Shown here one piece after another: positions 22,209 to 37,958 of a stretch of DNA of 64,000 nt. The position numbers and the translations under genes were made by a program. Location of the stretch: the NCBI GenBank assembly GCA_028023455.1, contig JAQFVV010006203.1, forward strand, positions 12,006,348-12,070,347, read 5' to 3'. The notes beneath the pieces are model-generated. The model was not told the DNA's origin. It saw only the letters and a program-made list of their open reading frames with translations, and did no database searches. Origin of the DNA: Epiperipatus broadwayi. Taxonomy: Eukaryota; Onychophora; Udeonychophora; Euonychophora; Peripatidae. Every line of letters starts with the position of its first letter. Position 1 is the stretch's first letter.

Positions 22209-25200
22209 TTTTTTTTTTTAAATATATTTATTGACATTATAAAATTGTACAGATGCATAATAAAAACACTTTGTTAATGTTGGCTCATCCATTGCTGGCG
22301 TTGGTCTGGAAAAAGTATGCAAGAGCCATTCTCCGCACTAGCAGGTTATAAAATGAGCAGATACGTACTATTTAGTTGGCATTGCCCACCCCTGCCAGTG
22401 CAAAGAATGACCCAATAATGCTAACTTATCAGCTGGGATAGATGTAGTATGAAATCAATGCCCCTCTAGAAGAATCTGACATGTTGCAACACAGACTACT
22501 TCTTCTACAATACACTACAATGTGGATATATCGGGTCCAAAATTCATGTAGAGTCTGTAGGCCATACTAGTAGGCTCCATGTATTGTTAAACAAAAATCT
22601 AGAGGATAGTATCTTATCCTTGTCTTGAAGAGCTTTGAGCTTATCGCAAAATATAGCATTGGGATCCGGTGTTGGTTGTGTGAACTTTGTCCTGCACCTT
22701 GTGTACCAAAAAGCATATGTCAGGAAGATTGATAACCTGATTACTGTAAAGTCTCCAGAGAAGAGACAACCCCTGATGTCCAGGATCTTATCCACTGCAT
22801 TATAGCAGTGTTGAGAGATAATTCTTCGAATACTGTTATAGCCTGGACATACATTTAAAAGGTGATTAAAGGACTCCTCTCCTCTAGAACAGGCATGACA
22901 AATAGGGTCTATTTTATTTAGAAACCGTTTGTAGTATAAGAATGTATTAGTTGGCATGGAATCCATATTCACCTTAATCAGATAATCCAAAAGTTTGGGC
23001 TCCAGTAGCAGATATTTAAATATTGAGGTGATTTTATGATTGCTGCACCCTAGGTGAGCATAAATAACTGTATTAACAGGATTCAGCAGGCAATGTGCCT
23101 GCCAGATGTTGATTTTATTATTAAACCCTGTTATTGAGTGCCCGATGTATAGAGATTGTTGTTTAATAATGGTGTCAAGCCATGTGTGTTTACTGGGGGG
23201 AGGTCTGTCAGTAGGTATTACAGTCTCTATAATATTTGATAGAGGGTATTTTTTCCCCAGATTTACTAAAAGTGAATGCCCTTTTTGGAAATTGATTGTC
23301 TGTATTGAATGGAGACCCATACCGTTCTGTTTCCTGTGAAACTGAAGTCTGCGGATGCTAATTGCAGTGGTCCGACCTCTCCATAAGAGCTGACCACAGA
23401 GCCTCTGAATCTGTAAGGTGAATAATTTGGTAACTGACATTATTGGCAGGTAGTAATTTATGCTCGCCATAATCTTCATATTGATAAGAGCAATCTTCCC
23501 TTGTAGGGACAGGTATGTCCTTGACAGCGACTGAACCACCTTAGTAGCATTGCTTATGATGGATTTTTGTAGGCAGACAGACATAGCAGTCTGTGACTTG
23601 AAGATAGGAAACCCCAGAAAACACTGAGGTTCCGCTAAAAAATTGGATAGTATTTTCCTACCAGTGTTGATGCACCAGGATGACGACTTGTGAGGATTGA
23701 TGGATAATTTATAATCTTTAGTATAATTGGTAATTATGGAATGAAGTGTCTTCAGATATTTACGAGATGGAAGAATCACAAGTATGTCATCCATGTATGC
23801 AAAAACCTTGATGTTTTTCTTAAGCCGGGGCACATATATACCTGGAAGCTGATCTAGCTCTTTAATCAGAGGGTCGATGTACTTTATGAACAAAAGACCA
23901 CTCAACGGTGAACCTTGTGGTATGGATCTTGAAGGCCCAAATCCATCTGAGTAATGTCCATTTATGGAAATATGAATATGCCTATTATTCAGGAGATTGT
24001 CCAATATCTGAATTATCTGTTTTGATATGTCCAACTGAGATAGCAATTCAAGAAGAATGTTGACATCTACTGTATCAAAAGCATTGGACACATCCAGCTG
24101 GACTGCCACAGGCCGGGATTTTCTGTTAGATCTAATGTGATCAAGCAGAATTTTCACTTCGCCAATTGCAGTCAGCGCCGATGATCCCCTCCTTGCATAT
24201 TGAGAGGCCGATATATCCTGTAAAATGGCATTCTGAATTTTTTCTTTTATTATACCCTCCATGACTTTGAACAAAATTGGTGTCATCGATATTGGTCTGA
24301 TACTGCTAAGAGAGGTAGGATCCCGGTTCTTTTTAATGAATGGAACCATGGCGATTGGATATAGGTTAGGAATTACTCTCCTTTCAATGGCGAGGTAGGT
24401 TAACATGTTTAATATAATCCTCGCAGTAAAAAAAATTAAGTGAGTGAACACAAACTTCGGGATAGCATGCATCCCAGGATGAACACTGTCAGGGAGACCC
24501 TGCAACCTACTGGTGATGTCTTGGAGTGTAATACCATGATCTGCCTCTCCGGTTGTGCCCACCCACTCCAAGGCAGGGTTTGTGCGGTGACCTAAGAGAA
24601 GGTTTTGAAAGTGGTTCTCTATGTGTAAAATCATATTCGCACCAGTAAGGCTACCACCATTGATGAGCAATGAAGTAGGAACCTCCTGTTTCTTTCTGGC
24701 CCCCAGAGCCCACCTGAGATAGCCCCGGGTCCAGCAATGTTGAGCTGGCAGGTAATTCTTTGCATTTTTTGTAGCTATTATCTCTGCTACTGCTGATTGT
24801 TTTGATCTGTATGAAGCTTTTAACTCAAGTAAGTATTCAATGTTGTGATCCTGACCATTGAAGTTTTTAATTTTCCAATTCAGGCTGTCTAATTCACGCA
24901 TCAGTGTGGTTGTTCCCTTAAGCTTGAAGGTGTATTGAGTAATCAGTGACTGAATAATGCCTATAAATGTAGTCCAGGCCTCGACCGGGTGTAGGTATAT
25001 GAGGTTCACCTTGTGAAAAAGAATGTAGGCCTCTGAGAAGAATGCCTCAGTGGCGTTGGTTTTAGTGAACATTCTGAGACTCCGGTTGACTTTAATTTGT
25101 TGAAAGTTGTTCAGCTCTATGGATGCCATAATCGCAAAATGATCCGAAAAGGCTGTCGGTTGCAGTTTAGCCTCTATCCCATAGTGCAATTCGGCCGAGT

Positions 25201-25715
25201 AGAACATTAGATCAATGAGTGTACGACTGTTTTTTGTATACAATGAAAATGCATCAGATGAAAAGAATCCCCTCCTATTGAGAAATACTTTGTTGAGTAG
25301 GGGTAAATATTTCTTTGTGAAGGATTCATAGGAGATGTTAAAGTCACCGAGCAGAATGGTAGGTGCATTATTATTATTAGTAATTAGGTTAATTGTGTGG
25401 ACTATTTTCAGCAGTGTTGCATGTACATTGGCGCTGTATACATAAATCACATTGAAAGTATTCAAGGAGAAGGTAAACTCCAAGGCAATTAGGTTCTGAT
25501 CTAGATAAATTGTTCTGAAGGAGGTTGGAGCCAGAAGATTATTTATTATTACCCCAACTCCTCCCCTAGCCACATGACCTGTAGATAAATGGGTGAAACC
25601 TATTTTACTAAGTTCTGATTTTATGAAGTAGTTTGAGTTTAGGTGATATTTTGTTTCACCTATGAACAACATATGTGGTGAGTTTTGCCTAAAGAAATGC
25701 CTGATGGCATTAAAT
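22209..25715 (-). mobile_element. 5'-truncated APE-type LINE (non-LTR retrotransposon)
   Basis: Reading the minus strand, the element starts inside the endonuclease gene near 25715, carries one long ORF (25672-22544), about 330 bp of 3' UTR, and ends in a poly(A) stretch (T run at 22209-22220 on the plus strand). Upstream of the first ATG the coding frame continues in homology (FNAIRHFFRQNSPH) to about 25710 and then meets a TAA, so the 5' end was lost at insertion, as is typical. Possible diverged target duplication: GAAAGCTGAACATTT just left of the T run and GAAAGATGCATTT just right of 25715; this is weak. Confidence 0.85.
22544..25672 (-). CDS. LINE ORF2-type polyprotein: APE endonuclease + reverse transcriptase
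   Basis: 1042 uninterrupted codons. The N-terminal AP-endonuclease-like domain (residues 1-185) shows the catalytic Glu in IGETKYH (E6), LLGDFN (109-112), a TLIDLMF block (151-157) and SDHF (176-179). Its first roughly 40 residues are missing because the copy is 5'-truncated. The RT domain (about 435-720) shows RPIS (459-462), QLDVSNAFDTV (motif A, D527), IPQGSPLSGLL (584-594) and FAYMDDIL (motif C, DD 628-629). A C-terminal CX2CX8HX4C cluster (C925, C928, H937, C942) matches the zinc motif of Jockey/CR1/R1-group ORF2 proteins. Product: the nicking and reverse-transcribing enzyme of target-primed retrotransposition. The methionine at 25672 is simply the first left in the truncated frame. Codon 626-629 is YMDD where LINEs normally have [FY]ADD. 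Clade not assigned. The intact frame suggests recent insertion. Confidence 0.9.
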   Translation of the reverse strand: MLFIGETKYHLNSNYFIKSELSKIGFTHLSTGHVARGGVGVIINNLLAPTSFRTIYLDQNLIALEFTFSLNTFNVIYVYSANVHATLLKIVHTINLITNNNNAPTILLGDFNISYESFTKKYLPLLNKVFLNRRGFFSSDAFSLYTKNSRTLIDLMFYSAELHYGIEAKLQPTAFSDHFAIMASIELNNFQQIKVNRSLRMFTKTNATEAFFSEAYILFHKVNLIYLHPVEAWTTFIGIIQSLITQYTFKLKGTTTLMRELDSLNWKIKNFNGQDHNIEYLLELKASYRSKQSAVAEIIATKNAKNYLPAQHCWTRGYLRWALGARKKQEVPTSLLINGGSLTGANMILHIENHFQNLLLGHRTNPALEWVGTTGEADHGITLQDITSRLQGLPDSVHPGMHAIPKFVFTHLIFFTARIILNMLTYLAIERRVIPNLYPIAMVPFIKKNRDPTSLSSIRPISMTPILFKVMEGIIKEKIQNAILQDISASQYARRGSSALTAIGEVKILLDHIRSNRKSRPVAVQLDVSNAFDTVDVNILLELLSQLDISKQIIQILDNLLNNRHIHISINGHYSDGFGPSRSIPQGSPLSGLLFIKYIDPLIKELDQLPGIYVPRLKKNIKVFAYMDDILVILPSRKYLKTLHSIITNYTKDYKLSINPHKSSSWCINTGRKILSNFLAEPQCFLGFPIFKSQTAMSVCLQKSIISNATKVVQSLSRTYLSLQGKIALINMKIMASINYYLPIMSVTKLFTLQIQRLCGQLLWRGRTTAISIRRLQFHRKQNGMGLHSIQTINFQKGHSLLVNLGKKYPLSNIIETVIPTDRPPPSKHTWLDTIIKQQSLYIGHSITGFNNKINIWQAHCLLNPVNTVIYAHLGCSNHKITSIFKYLLLEPKLLDYLIKVNMDSMPTNTFLYYKRFLNKIDPICHACSRGEESFNHLLNVCPGYNSIRRIISQHCYNAVDKILDIRGCLFSGDFTVIRLSIFLTYAFWYTRCRTKFTQPTPDPNAIFCDKLKALQDKDKILSSRFLFNNTWSLLVWPTDST

Positions 25716-30217
<4,502 letters not shown>

Positions 30218-30599
30218 GTACTTTCATGAACTGTTTATAACTCATTATAAAACAATTTCACTCATCATCACTATCCGATGTAGTTTTTAATAGTCACACA
30301 TCTTCCTTTTCTCAGTCACCCTATCAACAAATGCGTAAATCCTGCTTTTCTAATATATTCTTAATATTAACTTGTCCCCCAAATAAAATAATCCTCTGGT
30401 TATAAACACATTAACAATAAATTTTTAGATTGCTTACTAAGTCAAACATACACAATCCCTTATAAATATGGGTTCAAACCTAGTCTTTACTAAAATCTTT
30501 TCTTAGTAAAGAAAAAAATACATACATTATAAGGAAAATTTGGATGGAACCTCTTTCATAGCTAACCTAAAAGATGGAGACTTGGACAAATCCAAGGGC

Positions 30600-30602
<3 letters not shown>
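30218..30602. other. Spacer, no gene seen
   Basis: AT-rich, no motif recognised. Confidence 0.5.

Positions 30603-30678
<76 letters not shown>
30603..30678. repeat. (TA)n microsatellite interrupted by AAATGG
   Basis: Two TA arrays of about 17 and 18 units flank AAATGG, so the pair is close to a palindrome. Confidence 0.9.
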
Positions 30679-30680
<2 letters not shown>

Positions 30681-31724
30681 ATGTGGTAAAATGAAATATT
30701 ACCACATAGAAACATGTTAGTAATTCTACCCCAAAGATTAAGAATAACAATTATTATTTCAATCTATTATCTTATTTATCATTTGCATTGCTCTTAATAT
30801 TAACATTTGCCAGCATGGATAAATAAACTTGCTGAGTTATAAAAATCATTTTGTGTTGTTGTTTTACTTTGATGTTGACAAGACTGGTAATATTAAAAAT
30901 ACCCCATGTGCACAGCAAAAGTAAAATGTATATATATGCAAAACTGTTGTAAAAAAAATTTTATTTTATTTTTAAAAGTAAATTTATTGACTATGAATAC
31001 AAAGAAGAAATAGTAAAGCAAATTCAAAGAGAAAAAACAAATAAATAATCTTGAATCATAATGAGCATTTGGACAGTTTAAGCAATATGTACTCTTTTCA
31101 ACAGTCTTATTATTCTTCTTAACATTGAGAGTTTGATATCTTTACTTGACAAAACATGGGCAGGAAACCAAAACACATTTTCCAGCCTTAGAACCCTTAT
31201 AAAAGAGCTAATCCTCTGGCTCTCAATCACCAAAATGGGCACACCTAATCATGGCTAGAGTCATCTTAGAGGTTTATATAGTGCCTTTTAGATAGACCAT
31301 TAAGGAAGTCTCCAAGCGCTGATGGACAAATCATTCTGGCAACACCATAAAGCTTCCAGGTATCATTATAGATTCTTTCCAGAGAATCATATGATTCCTC
31401 TTTCTGACAGCTTTGATCTTGCACAGTTCATTTTGTAAATTACCATTATTCTTTTCAAATATCAGATGGCATCTCATTGTCCAGACTATACAGTTCATCA
31501 TGATTGATAGTCTAATTATTCCAAAGAAAAGTGTTATGATATTTTTAAATCAAAAAAAGAAATTAAAACAATGTATTTGGATAAAAATAATAATGGAAAT
31601 ATGTTAAATAGCCAGTATGGCAAATAATAAATAACTGTATTTTATAGTATATATAATATTTCTTTAAACTGTGAACCATATATATATATAAACCTGTATA
31701 TATATATTATAATGATTTGGAGAA
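30679..31724. other. About 1 kb without a recognised gene
   Basis: AT-rich; frames at 31413-31607 have no motif. A TA palindrome-like patch (CCATATATATATATAAACC...) lies at 31678-31708. Confidence 0.5.
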
Positions 31725-31890
31725 AGTGAGCTAACGTAATCTGCACTACAGGGCGCCATCTAGGCATTTGAACCTAGAAAAATTTATAAAGTAGGCAGAT
31801 ATGTAAGTCAAAAAAAATTTTTTTTTTATTTATATATTTTGATATCCGGTCGTTAGCCCATTGTCACTAGCTCAATGGAGATTTATATTT
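31725..31890 (-). repeat. tRNA-like (SINE-like) unit with an AT-rich insert
   Basis: On the minus strand a tRNA A-box-like arm (GAGCTAGTGACAATGG, GCTAACGACCGG) lies at about 31840-31880. A B-box/T-arm, CTAGG-TTCAAATG-CCTAG with a perfect 5-bp stem, lies at about 31765-31783. An A/T-rich stretch of about 65 bp separates them where a tRNA would have its anticodon arm. TGGCGCCCTGTAG follows the T arm. It could be a tRNA-derived SINE or a decayed tRNA; no second copy was noticed here. Confidence 0.4.
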
Positions 31891-32708
31891 TACCATAAAT
31901 TCTTATCTAAGAATATTTTAAAAAGGAATAAAATAAGCCACTGCCAGTAATTAACATACAAACATTTATTTATACACATATATAAAATTTAGCATTATTA
32001 TTTTAGCATGTTTACATTTTAAAATTTAATTTACATTTTGAACTTTGATTTTAATTTACATTTTAATTTTTATAAATTTACATTTTAAATATTATAAGTT
32101 CACACAGATAGATTTATGAAAGTTTGTTTTATAATGTTGAGTATAGATCGGTTACATAGATTTCATGGTTAAAAACATTTCAAAATAAACATAAACTATC
32201 AAAATACAAAGTCATTGATACCATCAATTGCAGTGGGAAATTTATAAGTAACCCAATAGCATTCATCATAAGATGCCCGCATTGACACCAATAACAAAAA
32301 GACATCCGACTAAATACATTTTAGATACTCACCGTAAGGTATCATTATTTACCGAATGTCTATATATGTTGATCAAATATGAAAACCAAAACATAATTAA
32401 CCGATAATGAATTCATGCAAGCATCTATACCCGACTTAAATTTAATGCATTTTTATTTAGGGTGTCGAGTATGAATAAACTACATAGATCTGCATTTGAA
32501 AAGAAAATATTCTTCCCTGATTTAACCTTAGGCAAAAAGTTCGCAGTCAAACTGGCATCAATCCATCTGATACATTTATGTATTCAATGTAGCATGAAAA
32601 TATAACAACACAAAATACTATACTGTCAGAAATGTACATCTGAACAGTAAGTAGAGTTAGGGAAGACATTGTCTCTCCACCAACAGGAATGCTACATCTA
32701 TTGGCAAG
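31891..32708. other. No gene seen
   Basis: AT-rich; repeated short phrases of the type TTTACATTTTAAA at 32010-32095, no coding motif. Confidence 0.45.
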
Positions 32709-32900
32709 TAGAACAATAAACAAAAAACTCCATAGGAATGGATTGCGGTTCTTTGCCGACTTACAAACCCATCCATAGACAAATAGAAGGTGTGTGGCGT
32801 ATATATGCAATCCTGCCCTTAGCGGATCTCATACTACATCTACTAACTACATCAATATATCCAATCCATTGACTAATTCAACTATGAAACAAATAACCTA
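32709..32900. repeat. 190-bp interspersed repeat, copy 1
   Basis: Matches 61117-61308 over its whole length: starts at an A-rich AAAAAACTCCATAGGAA, passes GGTGTG, ATCCTGCCC-TAGCG and CATACTACATCTACTA, and ends near AATAACCTAAGA. Both copies read in the same direction. No clear pol III boxes, so the type (SINE, MITE or other) is open. Confidence 0.75.
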
Positions 32901-35900
32901 AGATTTACCCTCCCCTAATATAACTTTACAAATCTATATAGCCATTCATGCCTGACTTAAGTTTAACATTTATGTAATTTAGTCTAACAAAAAACAAAAA
33001 TCATATTAAAAACTTAAAAGAACAAAAAAAAATGGAAATGATTTTAGATAAAAAAAAATACATCAAATAAAATTATTAACATTAATTTACATTGGTCAGA
33101 TAGGATTCTATTTGTATTATTTACTAAAAGATTTAGAATTTAGAGTTCTTATTGTTTTCAAATGAATATAAAGTTTTTATGATTTTTAAAACGTCCAGCT
33201 TTATCCTTTACAGTTGCTGGCCATTGTTGGTAATTTTGAATGGGAATTCCCACACCGTACTGAAGATATTGGTATCCAGTTAGCTGTTGTTTTTATTTAT
33301 CTGGAGGTCTTTACTTGAGCGAGTCCTTAACGTAGAAAATGATGTCATTTCTCTTCCTTTTTTAGCAGAACTGAAGGGATTGAAGAGTGCGTCTTTTCAA
33401 TCCCTACTCCTTTGATTCTGCACTAACACATATCTGTACTCTTGTAATAACTAACTAATTCTTTTATTTTCAAACCTTTCCTTTTATAATAATTTTGTGG
33501 ATTAACTCAACATTACGTCATGATGGTGAAAACCTTTTCATTGAGGTCCGATTTCCCGATGGATTTCTTTCATTTGCTAAAAGTTTCTATTGTTTTCCTA
33601 TCTGACCGTTATTTATACATTTAAATGCCCAAGGGCTTGTTCATTTGGACTAATTAAAACAATCATTTCCATTTTTCAATAACACCAATTAATTTGTTTT
33701 CAAACTTAAAGATATATTTTTATCTCAACAAGTTTTGTTTTTAAAATACCTTTTCTATTTTTTATAAAGTTTTATTTTAATAACTTTTTTCATTTTATCT
33801 GTGCGATTTTAATATATGACTTTAGTATAGAATTTTAATTTTCAATTTTTAATTTTTAAAAAGGAAGTTTTATTTGCGAACATTTATTCTTTTCATATTT
33901 ACTAATAAAAAAAACAATGTAATGTACGTATGTGCCCATTACAATATATATATATATTGTACTGAGTCGAATCGCTGAAACCACTTACTTATATGTATAT
34001 ATAAGTTTTGGCTGGTTTCAAACTCCTTCCTAATACATTTATAACCTTATAAATGTTACGTGGACAAACTGGCACGTTCGAGCAAAATGGGAAATCTTAT
34101 TGATAGCTTTAACTATCAACAATGGCCCATGTCGGCTGCTAGATTCAAACCTCTACTATCCAAATACTTTATTTGTTTTGTGGTAAACTCCGGGGCACCA
34201 GCTAGTCTGATGACTAATGTATTAATCCAGCACTCGAAACATTCCCTAAAACTAGCTCAGTCTAATTTTAATTCAATAACGAAATTATATAAAATTAGTG
34301 ATGGAAAGAATTAATAAGAAAGTTGGTAAAAAGAATTGACCGACAAATGAAGTTTAAGTTTGAAGACGTTTTATTTTAATTAACATTAATTAAGTATAAA
34401 GATAATTTACTACCCAACATTAATTGACTAAATTTAAACACCTTTATAAATCTGATTTAACACACACACATTTTTTTAAAGTAACACGTTATAACATATA
34501 TCTGATGAAAAGCATAAATAATATGTGACATCGTTAAATTATCTCACATACACACACACGCACATCAATAGTTCATTTTATGCAAGCTTAAGAGTTCAAA
34601 TTACTGTACTCGGTAGGATTGATGAATTACAGTGGTGGCTACTACGTATAAATGATAATAAATAAATGTTTACCTAAGGTTTTTGGAACTTTGATATTGC
34701 TTGTTGTTGGCTGCTTCTGCTACTTCTGATGGATTATATCTAACCAGTTAGATTTGGACATTTCTTGAAAAGATTTTATGCAAATCCATTGGTCTTATTT
34801 TTGAAGACAGTTGAACATTTGATGGAGGATTTCTGAGTTGTTATGCAGACATTATTTCACAGGCAGGTTTTGATGATCTTGTTGGACTAAAAAGGCTGAA
34901 GCACAAGTGTATATTTCCAAAAGCTCCTCAACAATGCATTTTTGTTTCTGGATACATAATAGAAGTGCACTGTTATCTCAACCGAAACAAGACTGTCACT
35001 GCAAACTAGACTGAAAAAACTGAAAACTGATAAAAAAAATCTGGCTATTTATGTATCTGAATTGTTTTCATTTTAATATCCTCCGGCAATAGGTGCAATA
35101 GATGTTGAAATTCCATTAGTAATTAATCCAAGACGTGTTTTTGGCGATTGTTTAATTAGTAGTAGCTTTCATAAACGTATTGTTTTTATATCTTTAATTA
35201 GTAGCCCACCACTGGTGTGGTTTTTTTAAGTCTTTATTTAACTTAATAGCCATCGCTGTGTTTTCTAAATATAATTTCTTTTTTAACTTCCATTTACATA
35301 TATATATATATTTAATATTATTCTAACACGCATACATTTATTTACACTCACACACACATATATAATTTATTATAATAAGCTTGAATGAAAAGAGATTTAT
35401 ATTTTTTTTTAATTTTAAATTATTTATTTTTATGAATACTAATTTAGAAAAACTTTACTTTCTTTTGTAACACTTTTAGTTTGACTTTAAGAAAACCCCC
35501 TTCCCACTTTTAATCTTTTATTTCAAACTCTTTTACGAAAGATTTTTTTTTTTATTTTAATAATTTTTTTAGACAAAATTATTTTAATATACATGTGCCA
35601 AATTAGCCTTGGCACAATATATATATATATTGCAATAATATGATATATTTTAGTTAGAGTGATTGATTGTTATTGGGTGGAGCATTTGTCTTTATAATCA
35701 TGAGAAATTAGAAGTCACTTGTCTACATTGAAGTGCCTGATGAGCTTGGTCCATGCATGATGAAAGTCTACATGTGAAAAATGGAACAAGGTCACACACT
35801 ACCAATTTAAATATGTCCAAACGGTGCCATTCAGGAGCAATAATGAGCCCTCAACAGTTATAGTTTGAAAAATGTGTAAATTGTAAGAACTATAATGTGA

Positions 35901-36889
35901 GAAGGACTCTGGTGAAGATTTATGCCTGATCATGGATCCATGAAATGTTGTAAATGTAATGATTTTTCTTTTGTATAGTTATATTTTATTTTATCTTTTT
36001 ATTATTATCTCAAACTTATATCTCAGAAATGTGGATCATCAAATTCAACAGTTTGGAACAGTCCAATTTAAGAAAATGTGAAAAGAGCAGGGAGGGAAAG
36101 TTAAGAAGTCTGAATTATTTTTCTTTTAATCCCCTTTTCCAAAAATGCTTCATTTTTCATGGCTATGAAATAGAGTAAAAAAAGGTAAGAATCTTTCTCT
36201 TATAAATTAGAAAACCAATGCCACATGACACAACAATTTATATTATTTGTTATATGTTTGACTAATAATATTTCTTAGATATTTTCATTGTGTGCATGAC
36301 TAATCTTTGAGTACTTTACTATTTACTTTGCTATCATATCATGTATTATTTTTTATTGTATGTTTTTATGATATATATGCAAGAGGGTTATTTCAGATCA
36401 ACCAACTTCCACACCTGGAACTGCATACCATAGAGTTGCAATTAAATTTCCAATTAAGTTAGTTAGTGATTCCATTTTAATCTAATAAAGTTTTTTATTA
36501 TTTTTGGATATAGAAATGTCTATATTATGGGAAATTAGGGATAGGTAATTTTAAAGTACTTAAGTAATAATGTGATAGATACTCATCATAGACCTTGAAG
36601 TTTCAAGTATATGTGAATATATCCAAATAATTTTCTTTTCACTTGTAAATATTTTTAAATTTTTTTACATTGATTGACAATTTGTTCAATGTTTTTATAT
36701 ATTTTGTTTTATAAATAAATATTGTGAAATTTGTTTAATTGATAAACTCTCTCTAGTTTATTGATCCAGCATTTGCATTCAATTCTAAAGCCAATATTTT
36801 ACACATGCACACACACATACATTATTATTTTATAAGGAGGATAGATCAATTTTAAATCAAGATTATTCCTTACTGATAAATAGGATGAG
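32901..36889. other. 4-kb stretch without a recognised gene
   Basis: AT-rich. Two TA mini-palindromes: ACAATATATATATATATTGT at about 33941-33960 and a similar one at about 35618-35632, each just after a TGTGCC motif. The open frame at 34060-34314 (84 residues) has no recognised motif. Long T-rich tracts occur at 33660-33900 and 35390-35580. Confidence 0.45.
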
Positions 36890-37192
36890 CTGATTTAGTT
36901 ATTGATCATAAGTGTGCATAGGTATATCCCTGTTAAGAGAGTCAAACATGAATTCTTTCTGAGTTTGAATACTGCGGCAACAGATCCAAAAGAGAGTGGC
37001 AAGATGTAGATGAACTGACTCAAATTGCATCTACATTTAATAAATAAACTTTGAGCTAGTCTATTGAATGTGGATGTGATCATAGGTCATGTATTTCATC
37101 GCATCAGAGGCAGCATCCTACATGAAGACCCTAGGTCCAATCATAGTCAGATGCGACCATCTCTTTTCACGTAACATCAACCAGATCATTAC
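36890..37192 (-). repeat. About 300-bp interspersed repeat, copy 1 (SINE-like), in the intron before the P450 exon
   Basis: In reverse complement it aligns by eye with 40792-41096: shared blocks include GATGAAATAC, CCTATGAT, AATTTG(A/G)GTCAGTTCATC, CAGTATTC(A/G)AACT and GACTCTCTTA(A/T)CAGGGA. The copies are diverged (many mismatches). No coding sense; short frames across it are shadows. Confidence 0.65.
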
Positions 37193-37439
37193 AAAATTTA
37201 TATACAATTAGAAAATTACATAGATTTTTTAATGTAAATATGGAATGTTTTCACAGATATTTTTACATAGTTTTTCTAAATAAATTTTAGCTATTATGTA
37301 AAGAGGGAAATAAATCAATTTAAAACTGGAATTGCAAACTGAAATTAGCCATCTAGTAATAATATTTTGTATAAACCACTTTTTCACATTTTATAAATTT
37401 AGTAAAATAAATTTTCTAATATATTATTTTTGTTTATAG
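37193..37439 (+). other. Intron end upstream of the P450 exon
   Basis: AT-rich; ends in a T-rich tract and TTGTTTATAG, a good splice acceptor at 37438-37439. Confidence 0.6.
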
Positions 37440-37958
37440 GTGGATTAGTATTTTCAGAAGGACATTTATGGAAAGAACAAAGAAGATTTGCCATAACAAC
37501 TTTGAGAGATTTTGGTTTTGGAAAGGCAAGTTTAGAAAACAGGATAATTCATGAAGCCAATTTTATGATTAATGAAATAATCCAAAAAAAGAGTTTGCCC
37601 TTTGATCCCCATATATTACTGTGTAAAACAATTAGCAATATTATTTTGTCTTTAACCTGTAATGAAAGAATGGAGTATAATAATCAAACTTATGAAAACT
37701 TATTAAAAAATTTAGATGGTATTGCAAATGGATTTAAAATGACCAATCCTATAAACTTTTTCCCTCCACTACGATATTTTCTAAAAAGTTGGAAAATATT
37801 TGTTCAAGGTGTAACTAACGTTAGAACGTATTTTCTGGGCATTGTTACAGATCACGAAAAGTCTTATGATGCAAATAATAAAAGAGATTATATTGATGCT
37901 TTCTTGGAAAAAATGTATGACGATAAATATAAAAAAGTAAAGGAGTCCACTTTTAGCC
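37440..37958 (+). CDS. Cytochrome P450 (CYP2 clan), one internal exon
   Basis: The exon encodes about 173 residues of a microsomal haem mono-oxygenase, covering helix C to about helix G. It opens GLVFSEGHLWKEQRRFAITT, where WKEQRR is the helix-C WxxxR motif that contacts a haem propionate, followed by LRDFGFGK, the CYP2-clan signature after helix C. IDAFLEKM near the end matches the RDYIDAF(L) block before the oxygen-binding I helix. Splice acceptor TTTATAG at 37433-37439 and donor GTAAGT at 37959-37964; both introns fall in phase 1. The open frame beyond 37958 is read-through into the intron. The start with Gly-Leu/Ile-x-Phe agrees with a known CYP2 intron position. The N-terminal anchor exon and the exons with AGTDTT, ExxR and the haem cysteine were not found in this window, so the gene is either spread over very long introns or a lone fragment. 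The exon itself has no stop or frameshift. Confidence 0.85.

Noticed and set aside
34060-34314. 84-codon frame as a small gene
   Set aside because: No recognisable motif, no second exon, no supporting splice or promoter signal; length is within chance.
33160-35640. Possible LTR pair suggested by similar TGTGCC...ACAATATATATA ends at about 33.95 and 35.63 kb
   Set aside because: Beyond the TA palindrome and general T-richness I could not align the two regions.
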